64,000 bases of DNA from Pelagicoccus sp. SDUM812003 (GTDB lineage Bacteria > Verrucomicrobiota > Verrucomicrobiia > Opitutales > Opitutaceae), in assembly GCF_031127815.1 (NCBI RefSeq), contig NZ_JARXHY010000003.1, forward strand, positions 186,001-250,000, read 5' to 3'. A program made the translations under genes and the position numbers. This document shows positions 18,706 through 26,865 of the stretch, one piece after another. Below the pieces are notes generated by a model. That model did no database searches. It had not been told where the DNA came from and saw nothing but the letters and a program-made list of their open reading frames with translations. Positions within the stretch are counted from its first letter, which is position 1. Every line of letters starts with the position of its first letter.

Positions 18706-19533
18706 ATGAGCGATTCGCCAAAACTGAAAGCGCGGTCGACCAAGGCGACGAGTCTAGTGGTCGCGGTGGTCTTCACCGTATCGGTCAGCGGCTTCTTCAT
18801 GGGATTGCGACAGACGGTGCACGAGTCCGGCGTTTCGAACGAGCAGCCGAAGATCGTCCCTGCCCATGGCGACCACGAGCAAAGCGAGAGCCAAGCTCTG
18901 AGCGCTCCCAGCTATTGGGAGATACGCGACAGCAAGTTCAAGGTGAACCAGGAATGGAAGAGCCGGCTCAGCTCCTTGGACTCCAGTGGCAATCTCGCCA
19001 ATCGCCAGCCTTATGACGAGCAGCTCCTGCGCCTGCGTCGCCAAGAGCGTCGGGCCTACGACGGGGCTCCGCCGGTGGTGCCGCACCCTATCGATCAGCA
19101 TACTGCCGAAAGCTGCCTGCAGTGCCATAGCAAGGCCTTGCAGATCGGCAGCGTGGTAGCCCCTGCCATCAGCCACCCCGAGTACACCAGCTGCACCCAG
19201 TGCCATGTCTCCGGCAAAGGACTTGGCTCGCGCTGGAACGCGTCTACCTTCGATATGCATACTGGCAACGGCTTTGGCGGCTATCATCAGCCGGTGAAAG
19301 GCGAGCGAGCTTATCCGGACGCCCCGCCGACCATTCCGCATCAGGTGCACATGCGACAAAGCTGTATGAGCTGTCATGGAGAAATGGGTACGAGCCCTAT
19401 CCGCACCAGTCACCCGGAACGTCAAAGCTGTACCCAGTGCCACGTGCCGGGGAGCGATGTGGATAAACGAAATTTCTCCGAATCGCCATTTCCTTTTTAT
19501 CAAAAGCTATCGGAGGGCGAACCGGAGTCGTAG
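18706..19533 (+). CDS. napB: NapB-like cytochrome with duplicated diheme module (four hemes)
   Basis: A 275-residue periplasmic electron donor to NapA. NapB normally has two hemes and about 150 residues. Here four CXXCH sites occur (CLQCH 137-141, CTQCH 163-167, CMSCH 220-224, CTQCH 242-246). The protein contains two NapB-like units: residues about 116-170 (RAYDGAPPVVPH, then CLQCH, then CTQCHVSG) and 200-249 (RAYPDAPPTIPHQVH, then CMSCH, then CTQCHVPG). An N-terminal hydrophobic segment (about 15-35) may be an anchor. It begins 6 bases after napA. The internal duplication is seen directly; its effect on electron flow is unknown. Confidence 0.9.
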   Translation: MSDSPKLKARSTKATSLVVAVVFTVSVSGFFMGLRQTVHESGVSNEQPKIVPAHGDHEQSESQALSAPSYWEIRDSKFKVNQEWKSRLSSLDSSGNLANRQPYDEQLLRLRRQERRAYDGAPPVVPHPIDQHTAESCLQCHSKALQIGSVVAPAISHPEYTSCTQCHVSGKGLGSRWNASTFDMHTGNGFGGYHQPVKGERAYPDAPPTIPHQVHMRQSCMSCHGEMGTSPIRTSHPERQSCTQCHVPGSDVDKRNFSESPFPFYQKLSEGEPES

Positions 19534-19543
19534 GGAGAAAACG

Positions 19544-19882
19544 ATGACAGGCGCTTCGAAAATCTATTCGCGGCGAGATTTTTTCTCGTCGATCCTGCGC
19601 TTCTCTCAGCCAGAGCTTGAGGAGGAGAAGGACTGCGAACAGTCCGAGCAGGACTCGAACGTGGATCGGGTGGCCATCGTGCAAGGGCGCTTCTGTCTAG
19701 CCTACCAACACAGCTTTTGCTCGGTGTGCGTGGAGCGCTGTCCCGAGCCAGGGGCGATGATCAGCGAGCGCGGCATCCCGCGAGTGGTGGCCGACGCTTG
19801 CACTGGTTGCGGCGTTTGTAGCCAGGTGTGTCCCGCCCCGCGCAACGCGATCTTGCTGACCAGAAAGCCGGCCGTGGCCTAA
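19544..19882 (+). CDS. napF: NapF-like ferredoxin
   Basis: A 112-residue iron-sulfur protein. It has two cysteine groups, CSVCVERCPEPGAM near residues 60-75 and CTGCGVCSQVCP near 87-98, enough for two clusters. NapF has up to four [4Fe-4S] clusters and assists cytoplasmic maturation of NapA; this version is shorter. The opening SRRDFFSSILR resembles the N-terminus of NapF proteins and is not followed by a hydrophobic stretch, so it is probably cytoplasmic. ATG 19544 is preceded by GGGAGA. It lies 10 bases after napB, in the same operon. Confidence 0.8.
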   Translation: MTGASKIYSRRDFFSSILRFSQPELEEEKDCEQSEQDSNVDRVAIVQGRFCLAYQHSFCSVCVERCPEPGAMISERGIPRVVADACTGCGVCSQVCPAPRNAILLTRKPAVA

Positions 19883-19931
19883 AAGGCTGCGTCGTCAAAT
19901 AACCAATACGAAACGGAAAGAAGGATTTTCT

Positions 19932-20231
19932 ATGAGCGAAACGACCCCGCTGCCGGAACTGCATCAAAGCCACATGGACTCGGAAACGCTGGCCGCGTAC
20001 TTTCGCGACTTGGAAGCCTGCGCGGAGATTTTCGCGGTGATTCCCAAAATGGGCCAGGGCTACGTGGCGCCGCAGGAGGTGGATTTGAGACTAGGCAAGT
20101 CGCTACTGGAGTCGGGAGCTTTGCTTGGGCTGCAGATTCGCTATCGCTTCGATGGATCGGAGTGGTGGGACACCTTGATCGCTCGCGGTGGACAGATCCG
20201 TATCACCCGCATCGAGCAGACCTTTCAGTAG
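19932..20231 (+). CDS. Small nap-linked protein of unknown function
   Basis: A 99-residue soluble protein with no cysteine beyond one (Cys31) and no signal peptide. Features are an acidic helical first half (HMDSETLAAYFRDLEACAE) and a basic beta-like second half with the distinctive LGLQIRYRFDGSEWWDTL. A clear ribosome site (AAGGA) lies 7 bases before the ATG. It is the last gene of the nap plus-strand arm, 49 bases after the NapF-like gene. A role in nitrate-reductase maturation or in regulation is possible from context only. Confidence 0.7.
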   Translation: MSETTPLPELHQSHMDSETLAAYFRDLEACAEIFAVIPKMGQGYVAPQEVDLRLGKSLLESGALLGLQIRYRFDGSEWWDTLIARGGQIRITRIEQTFQ

Positions 20232-20281
20232 GCTGCTCGGCCCGAGCGTCAGGCGCTGGCCCTTTGCCGTTGGAGAACGTA

Positions 20282-23065
20282 CTACGCGAGGTCGAGATCG
20301 ATAGGCGAGTCGAAGCCGTCGTCCTCGCCGCGCTTTTCTTTTCCAGGGATTGTAGCGGGCTTGCTGTCCGTGCCGTCCAGCGATTCTCCCTGTTCCTTTA
20401 GCAGATTGAGCGAGGGCAAGTGACCATCCGCGGCGGCTTGCTTCAGCAGTTCGATAGCCTTTTCCCGGCCGAGCGGCTCGTAGTTGCCATCGAAATACTG
20501 GGAAGCGGCCAGGTAGCGGGCTTCGTCCAGTCGTCGAGCGCTTTTGAGAATCCATTGCCAGCCCGCCTCCGGGTTCGGGGCGACGTTTTGGCCTTTGACC
20601 AGTCGTTTTCCCAGCTCGAGCTGAGCTTCCGCATGGTTTCCCTCAGCCGCGATTTGCAGCCAGACGATGCCGTCCTCAGGGCTAGTCTTTCGAATGAGGT
20701 CGCCCTTGAGAAGGATACGGGCGATCTGGAAGCAGGCGTCGTAGGCTCCGTCTCGGGTGAACTCCTCGCTGTAGCTGGTGATAGGGGCTGAGGAGAGTTT
20801 GACGGTTTCGCTGTTGTAGTAGCGATCGAAGTCCGCTCCGAGGCCGCGCTTGAGGGGAGCTCCGATTTCCTGAGCGGCCCGGAGGAATTTAGCGTAGGCC
20901 TTTTTCGGGTTTTGCTTCAAGCCGCGTCCTTCCATGTTGAGGATGCCGAGCTGGTATCCGGCGAGTGGGTACGAGCCGGATATCTCGAGATTTCTGAGAA
21001 GCGACAGGCCGCGGTTGGGATTGTAGAGCTCGCTCTTCGGATCGAGATGCAGCTGGGCGAGGCGGTAGTTGGTATCGTCGTCGCCGTAGTAGAACAGTTC
21101 GTTGGAACGCGAGTAGTAGGCCATGGCGAGGGTGAGGTTTTTCTCCACCCCTTTGCCTTCTCGATAGCAGTCGCCGATTTGCAGCAGGGCGTCGGAAACC
21201 TTGTTGTCTCCGGCTTCTTCCCAGTAGGGGATGGCCTCTTCCCAGGCGGCTTGGCCGAGCTTGCCGCTGGCCAGCACGTTGCCGATGCAGTAGCTCGCGT
21301 AGAGGGATCCGTATTCGTCCGCCTTCTGGTAGAGTCGGTAGGCTTCGGCGGGATCGGACTCTACGCCTAGACCGAACTCGTAGGCCATGCCAAGGTTCAG
21401 GGTGCCGATGGCATCTTCTTGCTCGGCCGCTTGTCGAAAGTAGGAAACGGCTTGGGCGTAGTCGACTGGCACCGCGTGGCCGTCGCGGTAGAATTCTCCC
21501 AGCTTGTTGATCGCGGGCAAGTGCTCGAGGGCGGCGGCTTGCTGATAGCGCTCTAAGGCCAGATTGTAGCGGCTGGAGCTCTCGGCCTTTTTTCCTTGGT
21601 AGTGGATGGCGGGCGGGTAGCCGCTATCGGCGGCGGCTTGGATGGCCTTGTCCTCCTCGGTCGCTTCCCAGAGCAGTCGGGTATCGTTGGCGATGTAGAC
21701 GCCGTAGAAGAAGCGAGCCTGCACGTTGCCCAGATCGGCCGCCCGTTGTATCATATTTTTGGCGACAGTATAGTTTCGCTCCACGCCGAAGCCGAAGAGG
21801 GTGCGTCGACCCAGGCAATAGAGCGCGTCGGGGTCGACTTGGTCCGCTTTTTCCTTCACTAGCTCCAAGGCGGCTTTGGCCGAGTAGATCTGGGCCTTCT
21901 CAAGTTTCCCTTTGTGGTAGATCGCTGGATACCAGCTGTCGTTGGCAGCTTGCTCACACAGTTTTTCGGCCCGTTCGGGATCGGCGGGTCCTCCCTGTCC
22001 TTGGGCCAGCATGACTGCCAGATTGAAGCAAGCCAGGCTGCTGCGGCGGTAGGCGCTCTCGTATAGTTCGCGAGCGGCGGCATGGTCTTGCGAGGTGCCC
22101 AGCCCGAGGTAGTAGAGGTTTGCCAGGCGAGCGCAAGCGGCTGGATTGTCGGGAGTGGCGACGGGACGCAGCCAGGTGAAGGCTTGCTCTGGGTCGTAGA
22201 GCTTTTCGTCGTCCAGCAGGGTCATTCCGAAGTTGGTCTGCATCTTGACGATTTGCTCTGACATCTCGTCTTCGTAGAGGGTGACCAGGCTTTTGACGGC
22301 CTCGCGCAGGGACTCGCGGTGCATGCCTTGGAAGAGCACGGGGTTGAAGGAGTTGTGCAGTTCGTTGACGGACGCCAGCTTGTAGCGTTCGAGGAGTTCG
22401 AGGGAGCGCTGCTGGTCTTGTCCTACACCTTCTCCCTTGGCGTAGCGGATGGCTAGCAGCATGGCGGCACGCGGCTGGTTGAGCTCGTTCGCTTTCAGCA
22501 GCATTTGCACCGCTTTTTCCTCGTCGTGGCGGGAGTAGCTATCGTCATCGTAGATGAAGGACAGAAGCAGGTAGGCTTGAGCCCGGGCGTTGCGCACGGT
22601 GCCGAAGTCTTCGGGGCTGAGGTTGGTGGCGTTTTTAGCGTCGACCACTCTTTGAAAATAGCTGGCGGCTTTGTCGAGGTCGTGCCGGGTGCCGCGGCCC
22701 ACGAGGTAGGAGTAGCCGGAGTTGTAGGCTCCTAGGGCGTCGCCTAAGTCAGCGGCCGCTTCGAAGCTGTGCAGGGCTTTGCGCGGGCTGGTGAAGAGTC
22801 CGTTTCCTTCCAAGTGCAGTAGGCCAAGGATGTTGTGAGCAGGGGCGAAATCTTGAGCGGCCGCTTTCTTGAGCTGGGACATGGCGCCCATGCGGTTTTT
22901 TGTCTCGCCGTCGATCCCGTAGAGCAGGCGGAGGGCTTTGTCGTAGCGCTCGGGGGCGGTCAGCTCCATATCGCCGTAGTCGAAATCCTGGCCGTGGGAG
23001 GCGGAGGAGAAAGCGAAGAGACTGAAAAGAAGAGCGGGGAAAAGAGGAGAGAGGAGGCGTATCAC
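20282..23065 (-). CDS. Large secreted Sel1-repeat protein
   Basis: A 927-residue exported protein made almost entirely of Sel1-like (SLR) repeats. It has a signal peptide (VIRLLSPLFPALLFSLFAFS, cleaved near SHGQ). Tandem helical units of about 36 residues follow from about residue 40 onward, recognised by recurring patterns such as LYYLGLGTSQDHAAARELY and GVEKNLTLAMAYYSRS. SLR proteins act as scaffolds for protein-protein contacts in the envelope. GTG at 23065 is chosen because it begins the signal peptide. The frame stays open upstream to 23467, but that stretch overlaps the next gene and has no protein character. The last about 60 residues are charged and lack repeats. Confidence 0.85.
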   Translation of the reverse strand: MIRLLSPLFPALLFSLFAFSSASHGQDFDYGDMELTAPERYDKALRLLYGIDGETKNRMGAMSQLKKAAAQDFAPAHNILGLLHLEGNGLFTSPRKALHSFEAAADLGDALGAYNSGYSYLVGRGTRHDLDKAASYFQRVVDAKNATNLSPEDFGTVRNARAQAYLLLSFIYDDDSYSRHDEEKAVQMLLKANELNQPRAAMLLAIRYAKGEGVGQDQQRSLELLERYKLASVNELHNSFNPVLFQGMHRESLREAVKSLVTLYEDEMSEQIVKMQTNFGMTLLDDEKLYDPEQAFTWLRPVATPDNPAACARLANLYYLGLGTSQDHAAARELYESAYRRSSLACFNLAVMLAQGQGGPADPERAEKLCEQAANDSWYPAIYHKGKLEKAQIYSAKAALELVKEKADQVDPDALYCLGRRTLFGFGVERNYTVAKNMIQRAADLGNVQARFFYGVYIANDTRLLWEATEEDKAIQAAADSGYPPAIHYQGKKAESSSRYNLALERYQQAAALEHLPAINKLGEFYRDGHAVPVDYAQAVSYFRQAAEQEDAIGTLNLGMAYEFGLGVESDPAEAYRLYQKADEYGSLYASYCIGNVLASGKLGQAAWEEAIPYWEEAGDNKVSDALLQIGDCYREGKGVEKNLTLAMAYYSRSNELFYYGDDDTNYRLAQLHLDPKSELYNPNRGLSLLRNLEISGSYPLAGYQLGILNMEGRGLKQNPKKAYAKFLRAAQEIGAPLKRGLGADFDRYYNSETVKLSSAPITSYSEEFTRDGAYDACFQIARILLKGDLIRKTSPEDGIVWLQIAAEGNHAEAQLELGKRLVKGQNVAPNPEAGWQWILKSARRLDEARYLAASQYFDGNYEPLGREKAIELLKQAAADGHLPSLNLLKEQGESLDGTDSKPATIPGKEKRGEDDGFDSPIDLDLA

Positions 23066-23142
23066 AGGGGCTTTATTACGTATTCCTCGCAGCGCGACAA
23101 GACGGAAGCGCGTAGTCGGAGGAGATGCGGGCCCGGCGCGTT

Positions 23143-24060
23143 CTAGAGAGAGTTGTACCAGGCCCGAAAGGGTTTGGGCACGATGAGAGAGTCGAGCTGG
23201 TCGACGAAGGCTTGGGGCTGGGTTTTGAGTTTTCCGCTCAGCGGGGTGAGGTCGAAGGCCAGGCTGGCCTGGCGATTGGCGAAGCGCGGATCGTCGCCGC
23301 GTTCCGCAGGGGCGATGAGCGACTCGGGCAGGCCGAAGTGCTTGCAGATGGCTTGGCCCATTTCGAAGCGGGAGAGCGGCTTGTCGCCGCCCCAGCTGTA
23401 GACGCCTTTTAGGTCGCTGCGCTCGCAGAGCTCCACCATGGCGTCGGCGGCGTTGTCGACCAGGCAAGGCTGGCGGAACTCGTCGGTGAAGAGGGTTGCG
23501 GTCTGGCCCCGGGACCAGGTTTGAAACAGACGCTCATGCAGGCTGCGGGTGCCGCTGGGGCTGTTTCCGTTGAGCAACGGCAGGCGCAGGGTGGTGGCGA
23601 ACTCGGTGGCCAGATCGTGTACCCGTTTTTCGGATTCAAGCTTTTGGCGAGCGTATTCATTGATTGGATTCGGGGTGGAATCCCGGCGGTAGAGCGACTG
23701 CTTCCCATCGAAGACCTGTTCGGAGGAGATGTGGATGAAAGTGGCGAAAAGGTGGCGAGCCAGCAAGGCCAGTTTCTCAGGCAGGGCCACGTTTAGCTGG
23801 GCGCTTGTCTCGGGGTCGGACTCGCAGCTGGGAATCTCGGTGATAGCGGCGCAGTTCACGATGGCGTCGGGAAAGGTTTCCAGGACGAGGCTTTCCAGGG
23901 CGTTGAGGTCGCGCAGGTCGAGCTGGCGCTGGCTAGCCAGGCCGTCGACGGAGCCGGAGAATTGTCCTACGATTCCCAATACGTGGTGACCGCGTCGCTT
24001 AGCGGAGCGAGCGAAGGCGGATCCGAGAAGTCCTGAGGCGCCGGTGAGAAGGATTTTCAT
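23143..24060 (-). CDS. dTDP-4-dehydrorhamnose reductase-like SDR (RmlD family)
   Basis: A 305-residue extended short-chain dehydrogenase. The N-terminal nucleotide-binding loop is TGASGLLGSAF. The conserved asparagine strand reads IVNCAAITEI, and the catalytic tyrosine-lysine pair is NEYARQK near residue 135. Overall layout matches RmlD, which reduces dTDP-4-keto-rhamnose, and related methionine adenosyltransferase-beta-like proteins. No other rhamnose genes are nearby, so the substrate is uncertain. It is followed by the Sel1-repeat gene and preceded at 27 bases by sixA on the same strand. Confidence 0.8.
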   Translation of the reverse strand: MKILLTGASGLLGSAFARSAKRRGHHVLGIVGQFSGSVDGLASQRQLDLRDLNALESLVLETFPDAIVNCAAITEIPSCESDPETSAQLNVALPEKLALLARHLFATFIHISSEQVFDGKQSLYRRDSTPNPINEYARQKLESEKRVHDLATEFATTLRLPLLNGNSPSGTRSLHERLFQTWSRGQTATLFTDEFRQPCLVDNAADAMVELCERSDLKGVYSWGGDKPLSRFEMGQAICKHFGLPESLIAPAERGDDPRFANRQASLAFDLTPLSGKLKTQPQAFVDQLDSLIVPKPFRAWYNSL

Positions 24061-24087
24061 TTAGGAAAAGGGAGGGAGAAGAAGGGG

Positions 24088-24573
24088 TTACTTGAACATC
24101 TTGTGGTTGAGGTGCCACTCGATTTGCCAGGGGGTGGCTTGGGGGCCGGCTTTCAGACGAGAGAGGCAGAGGACGGAGGCCTTGGGGAAGACCACGCGTT
24201 GAAAACCGTCGTGTCCGGAAAGCAGCAGCGAAGCGAGGCAGGAGAGGTTTGGCTCGTGGCCTACGATCATGCAGCTGAGGCTGAGCTCGTGGGCCTGGGC
24301 GGCGATGCCGGCGGGGGAGTCGAAGGGAGCAAGGCCGTTTTTCTGGGTGAGGGGATGGGAGAGCTCCAGACCGTCCGCGATGAGACGGGCGGTTTCTTCG
24401 GCTCGGACCAGGCCGCTTTGCCAGATGCAGTCGATGCTGGGTTCGAGAGAGCTCAGGCCGCTGACTAGGCGACGGCATTGCTTTTCGCCTTTGGGGCTGA
24501 GCGGGCGAAGGGCGTCGCTAGGAGCGTCGTCGAGAGCGTGGGCGTGGCGGACGAGATAGAGGTGTTGGAGCAT
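24088..24573 (-). CDS. sixA: Phosphohistidine phosphatase SixA family
   Basis: A 161-residue member of the histidine phosphatase superfamily. The catalytic RHG-type motif appears as LVRHAHA (His10 is the phospho-acceptor). Other hallmarks are SGLVRAEETA and the second catalytic histidine in IVGHEPNLSCL. SixA dephosphorylates histidine-phosphorylated carriers such as Hpt domains of phosphorelays or PTS components. It is adjacent to the OleD-like gene (33-base gap) on the same strand, but a functional link is not evident. Length fits the family. Confidence 0.85.
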   Translation of the reverse strand: MLQHLYLVRHAHALDDAPSDALRPLSPKGEKQCRRLVSGLSSLEPSIDCIWQSGLVRAEETARLIADGLELSHPLTQKNGLAPFDSPAGIAAQAHELSLSCMIVGHEPNLSCLASLLLSGHDGFQRVVFPKASVLCLSRLKAGPQATPWQIEWHLNHKMFK

Positions 24574-24606
24574 TTTGGAGTGGGGTATCCGCTGGGACGG
24601 CGGACG

Positions 24607-25632
24607 CTACCTTTCGAGGAGTTCTTGCATGCCTTGGGACATGGAGATGCGGGGGGAGTAGCCGAGGTCGCGTTTGGCGGCGGAGATGTCGAACCAGTGG
24701 TCTTTGGCCAGTTCGCTGGCTACGAAGCGGGTCATGAGGGGCTCGCCTTTGAGGCGGAAGGTTTTCCAGATGAACTCCAGGATGGCTCCGGCTCGGCGGG
24801 CGGCGGAGAGGCTCATGCGGCTGGAGAGGGGCGGCAGTTCGTGGTTTTCCAAAAGCTCGTTGATCCAGTCCCAGAGGACCACCGGCTCGTCGTTGGAAAT
24901 GAAATACGCTTTTCCGCCGGGATTGTTTTCCGGGCGATCGAGGGCGATTTCCGCCAGGAGGTGGGCGTCCACCACGTTTTCCACGTGGGTGAGGTCGACG
25001 CGGTTTTTTCCATCGCCTACGATGCGCAGGCGGCCGGCTCGGGCTCGGTCCAGCACGCGGGGGATGAGGTTGGGATCGCCCGCTCCCCAGATGAGGTGGG
25101 GACGCAGGGCCACGGTTTTCAGATAGCCAGGCGGTTGGTTGTGAGCGGCCAGCACAGCCTTTTCGGCGATGACTTTGGTGGTCGGGTAGGGGCTGGGAAT
25201 GTCGGTGCCGTAGGGCAGGGACTCGTCTGCTCCGGTCAGGTCCTTGCCATTGTAGACCACGCTGGGAGTGCTGGTGTAGATCAGTTTTTTCACCTCGAAG
25301 TCGCGGCAGCCGTTGATGATGGCCTGGGTGCCTTCGACGTTGGCTTTTTGGTAGTCGGCCAGCTTGCCCCACACCCCCACCTTGGCGGCCACGTGGAAAA
25401 CGGTATCCATGCCTTCGCAGGCGGAGCGGGCTTGGGCGGCGTCGGAAAGGTCGGCGTAGACCATCTCGATGCCCAGGGCTTCGAGATCGGGGCGGCTGCG
25501 GCGACAGAGTCCGCGCACGGAGCAGCCCTGGGCGAGCAGACGCTTGGCTAGGCGCAATCCCACGAAGCCGCTAACGCCGGTGACGAGGACGGAGCGGGCA
25601 GGCAAAACGGGCGGTTCGGGAAGGTCGGGCAT
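24607..25632 (-). CDS. oleD: OleD-like NAD(P)-dependent 3-oxoacid reductase
   Basis: A 341-residue extended short-chain dehydrogenase of the 3-beta-hydroxysteroid dehydrogenase type. Visible motifs are the nucleotide-binding GVSGFVGLRLA, the strand VFHVAAKVGVWG, YTSTPSVVYNG with the catalytic serine region, and YPTTK with the Tyr-Lys pair. The strings AAKVGVWG, TSTPSVV and LRPHLIWGAGD are characteristic of OleD, which reduces the 2-alkyl-3-ketoacid made by OleA in long-chain olefin synthesis. OleC is found 21 kb away (46459), while OleA and OleB are absent here. ATG 25632 is preferred over a TTG two codons earlier. Confidence 0.78.
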   Translation of the reverse strand: MPDLPEPPVLPARSVLVTGVSGFVGLRLAKRLLAQGCSVRGLCRRSRPDLEALGIEMVYADLSDAAQARSACEGMDTVFHVAAKVGVWGKLADYQKANVEGTQAIINGCRDFEVKKLIYTSTPSVVYNGKDLTGADESLPYGTDIPSPYPTTKVIAEKAVLAAHNQPPGYLKTVALRPHLIWGAGDPNLIPRVLDRARAGRLRIVGDGKNRVDLTHVENVVDAHLLAEIALDRPENNPGGKAYFISNDEPVVLWDWINELLENHELPPLSSRMSLSAARRAGAILEFIWKTFRLKGEPLMTRFVASELAKDHWFDISAAKRDLGYSPRISMSQGMQELLER

Positions 25633-25744
25633 ATGCAATGAGGCAGCTTAGGAGAGAGGCGGCGGAGGGAAAGCGGAAAGCGAGGGGAGCGGTGGGAGAC
25701 GTTTTTATTTGCCCCCGCGGGGGCGTTCGCGCGAGTTCCATAGT

Positions 25745-26443
25745 GTGAGCGAAAAGCGGCAGCAGCGAGCGTTGGTTTCCCTGACTTTGGTAGGCAAGGT
25801 CTGGGGGGAGCTGCGTCGTCTGTCGGCTTTCGACAAGAAGCGCCACACCGTGCCGGACAAGGTGACGCCGGTGACGCAGGGCTTTCTGGAGCGGCTTTGC
25901 GAAGAGGAACTGACGGAGGACGCGGAGGAGCTCTTTCAGGCGGCGCGCCAGCAGTTTGGATACAAGCGAAAGGAAATCTCGCTGGACGTGGGGGCTGGCT
26001 ACGGTCGGCTGGAGTGCAAGGATTTTCTGTTGGAGCTGCGCTATGAGCTGGATGAGGAGGATCCGTCTCGCTACTCGCTGGAGACTAGCGTGACTCCGCT
26101 GGCCAGTCGGGATCTGCTGGAGTCGGAGGCCTTCGCTGCGGCGGTGGGGTCGCGCTTCGATCGCTTGCGCTGCGGGCTGAGCGGAAAGGTTTCGGTGGAG
26201 TCGGTGATCGACGCGGTGGAAGAGGAGGAAAGCGGCGACCTGTCGGTGGACTATCCTTCGGATTGCCGGCATTGCACGGTGGCCATCGACGGAGTGGCGG
26301 CGGAGATTTTTCTCGATGGAGCGATTTTGGAAGTGCGCTTCGGCAAGCTGGTCACAGCGGGCTCCCTGCTGGCGGCCTTCGAGTCGGTGAGCGAGCGCTT
26401 CGCCGCGGCGGAGGGCTTGGCGGATCTTTTGGTGAAAGTGTGA
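25745..26443 (+). CDS. Conserved hypothetical protein
   Basis: A protein of 232 residues from GTG 25745, or 244 from TTG 25709. No domain was recognised. It is acidic, with an N-terminal helical part (QRALVSLTLVGKVWGELRRL) and beta-rich later segments (GAGYGRLECKDFLLELRYEL). The TTG has a plausible ribosome site (GGTGGGAG, about 10 bases before), whereas GTG has none. The TTG extension would include a 14-bp perfect GC palindrome (25711-25724). It ends 2 bases before the RNase III-domain gene, so the two are probably co-translated and may act together. Confidence 0.65.
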   Translation: MSEKRQQRALVSLTLVGKVWGELRRLSAFDKKRHTVPDKVTPVTQGFLERLCEEELTEDAEELFQAARQQFGYKRKEISLDVGAGYGRLECKDFLLELRYELDEEDPSRYSLETSVTPLASRDLLESEAFAAAVGSRFDRLRCGLSGKVSVESVIDAVEEEESGDLSVDYPSDCRHCTVAIDGVAAEIFLDGAILEVRFGKLVTAGSLLAAFESVSERFAAAEGLADLLVKV

Positions 26444-26445
26444 TC

Positions 26446-26760
26446 ATGGACGAACTGGAAAAGAAAACCAAGGCTTGGGTGGGAGACGCGGTGCTGGCCC
26501 TGTATGCCAGAGAGTGGATTTTGGCTCAGACCGACATCGCGGTCGCTGATCGAGCGGCCGTTTTCAAGAGCATGACTAGCAACCAGTTTCTCTCCGCCAT
26601 GGGGCAGCCTACGCAGGTGGAGGCGGACATCGGCATGGTCTACGAACGCGAGGGGCTGCAGGCCGCCTTTGACTACATGGAGGAGCGGCTGCTGCCGGTA
26701 TTCAAGAAGCAGCGACGCAACCAGAAGCGCCTCGGAAGCTGGCGCGACAAGATCCGGTGA
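26446..26760 (+). CDS. Minimal RNase III-domain protein
   Basis: A 104-residue protein that consists only of an RNase III-like catalytic fold. The signature region reads KAWVGDAVLALYARE; the Asp of GDAVL corresponds to a metal ligand of RNase III. The later acidic pair in AAFDYMEERLLP may supply the second ligand. There is no double-stranded RNA-binding domain, as in MrnC (mini-RNase III) of Firmicutes, which trims 23S rRNA precursors. It is similar in concept, but orthology is not established. Coupled to the upstream gene by a 2-base gap. Confidence 0.75.
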   Translation: MDELEKKTKAWVGDAVLALYAREWILAQTDIAVADRAAVFKSMTSNQFLSAMGQPTQVEADIGMVYEREGLQAAFDYMEERLLPVFKKQRRNQKRLGSWRDKIR

Positions 26761-26865
26761 GGCTATCGCTCCCCGGCTTTTGGGATGACGGGTTCAGCCT
26801 AGAGGGAGCAGATGCGTTTACGGGTTGTCTTCTTAGCTCGTTCCCCAATCGTCTAGGCAAATCCC

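Noticed and set aside
23066-23467. Upstream extension of the Sel1-repeat gene
   Set aside because: It overlaps the RmlD-like gene and lacks protein character; the signal peptide begins at 23065.
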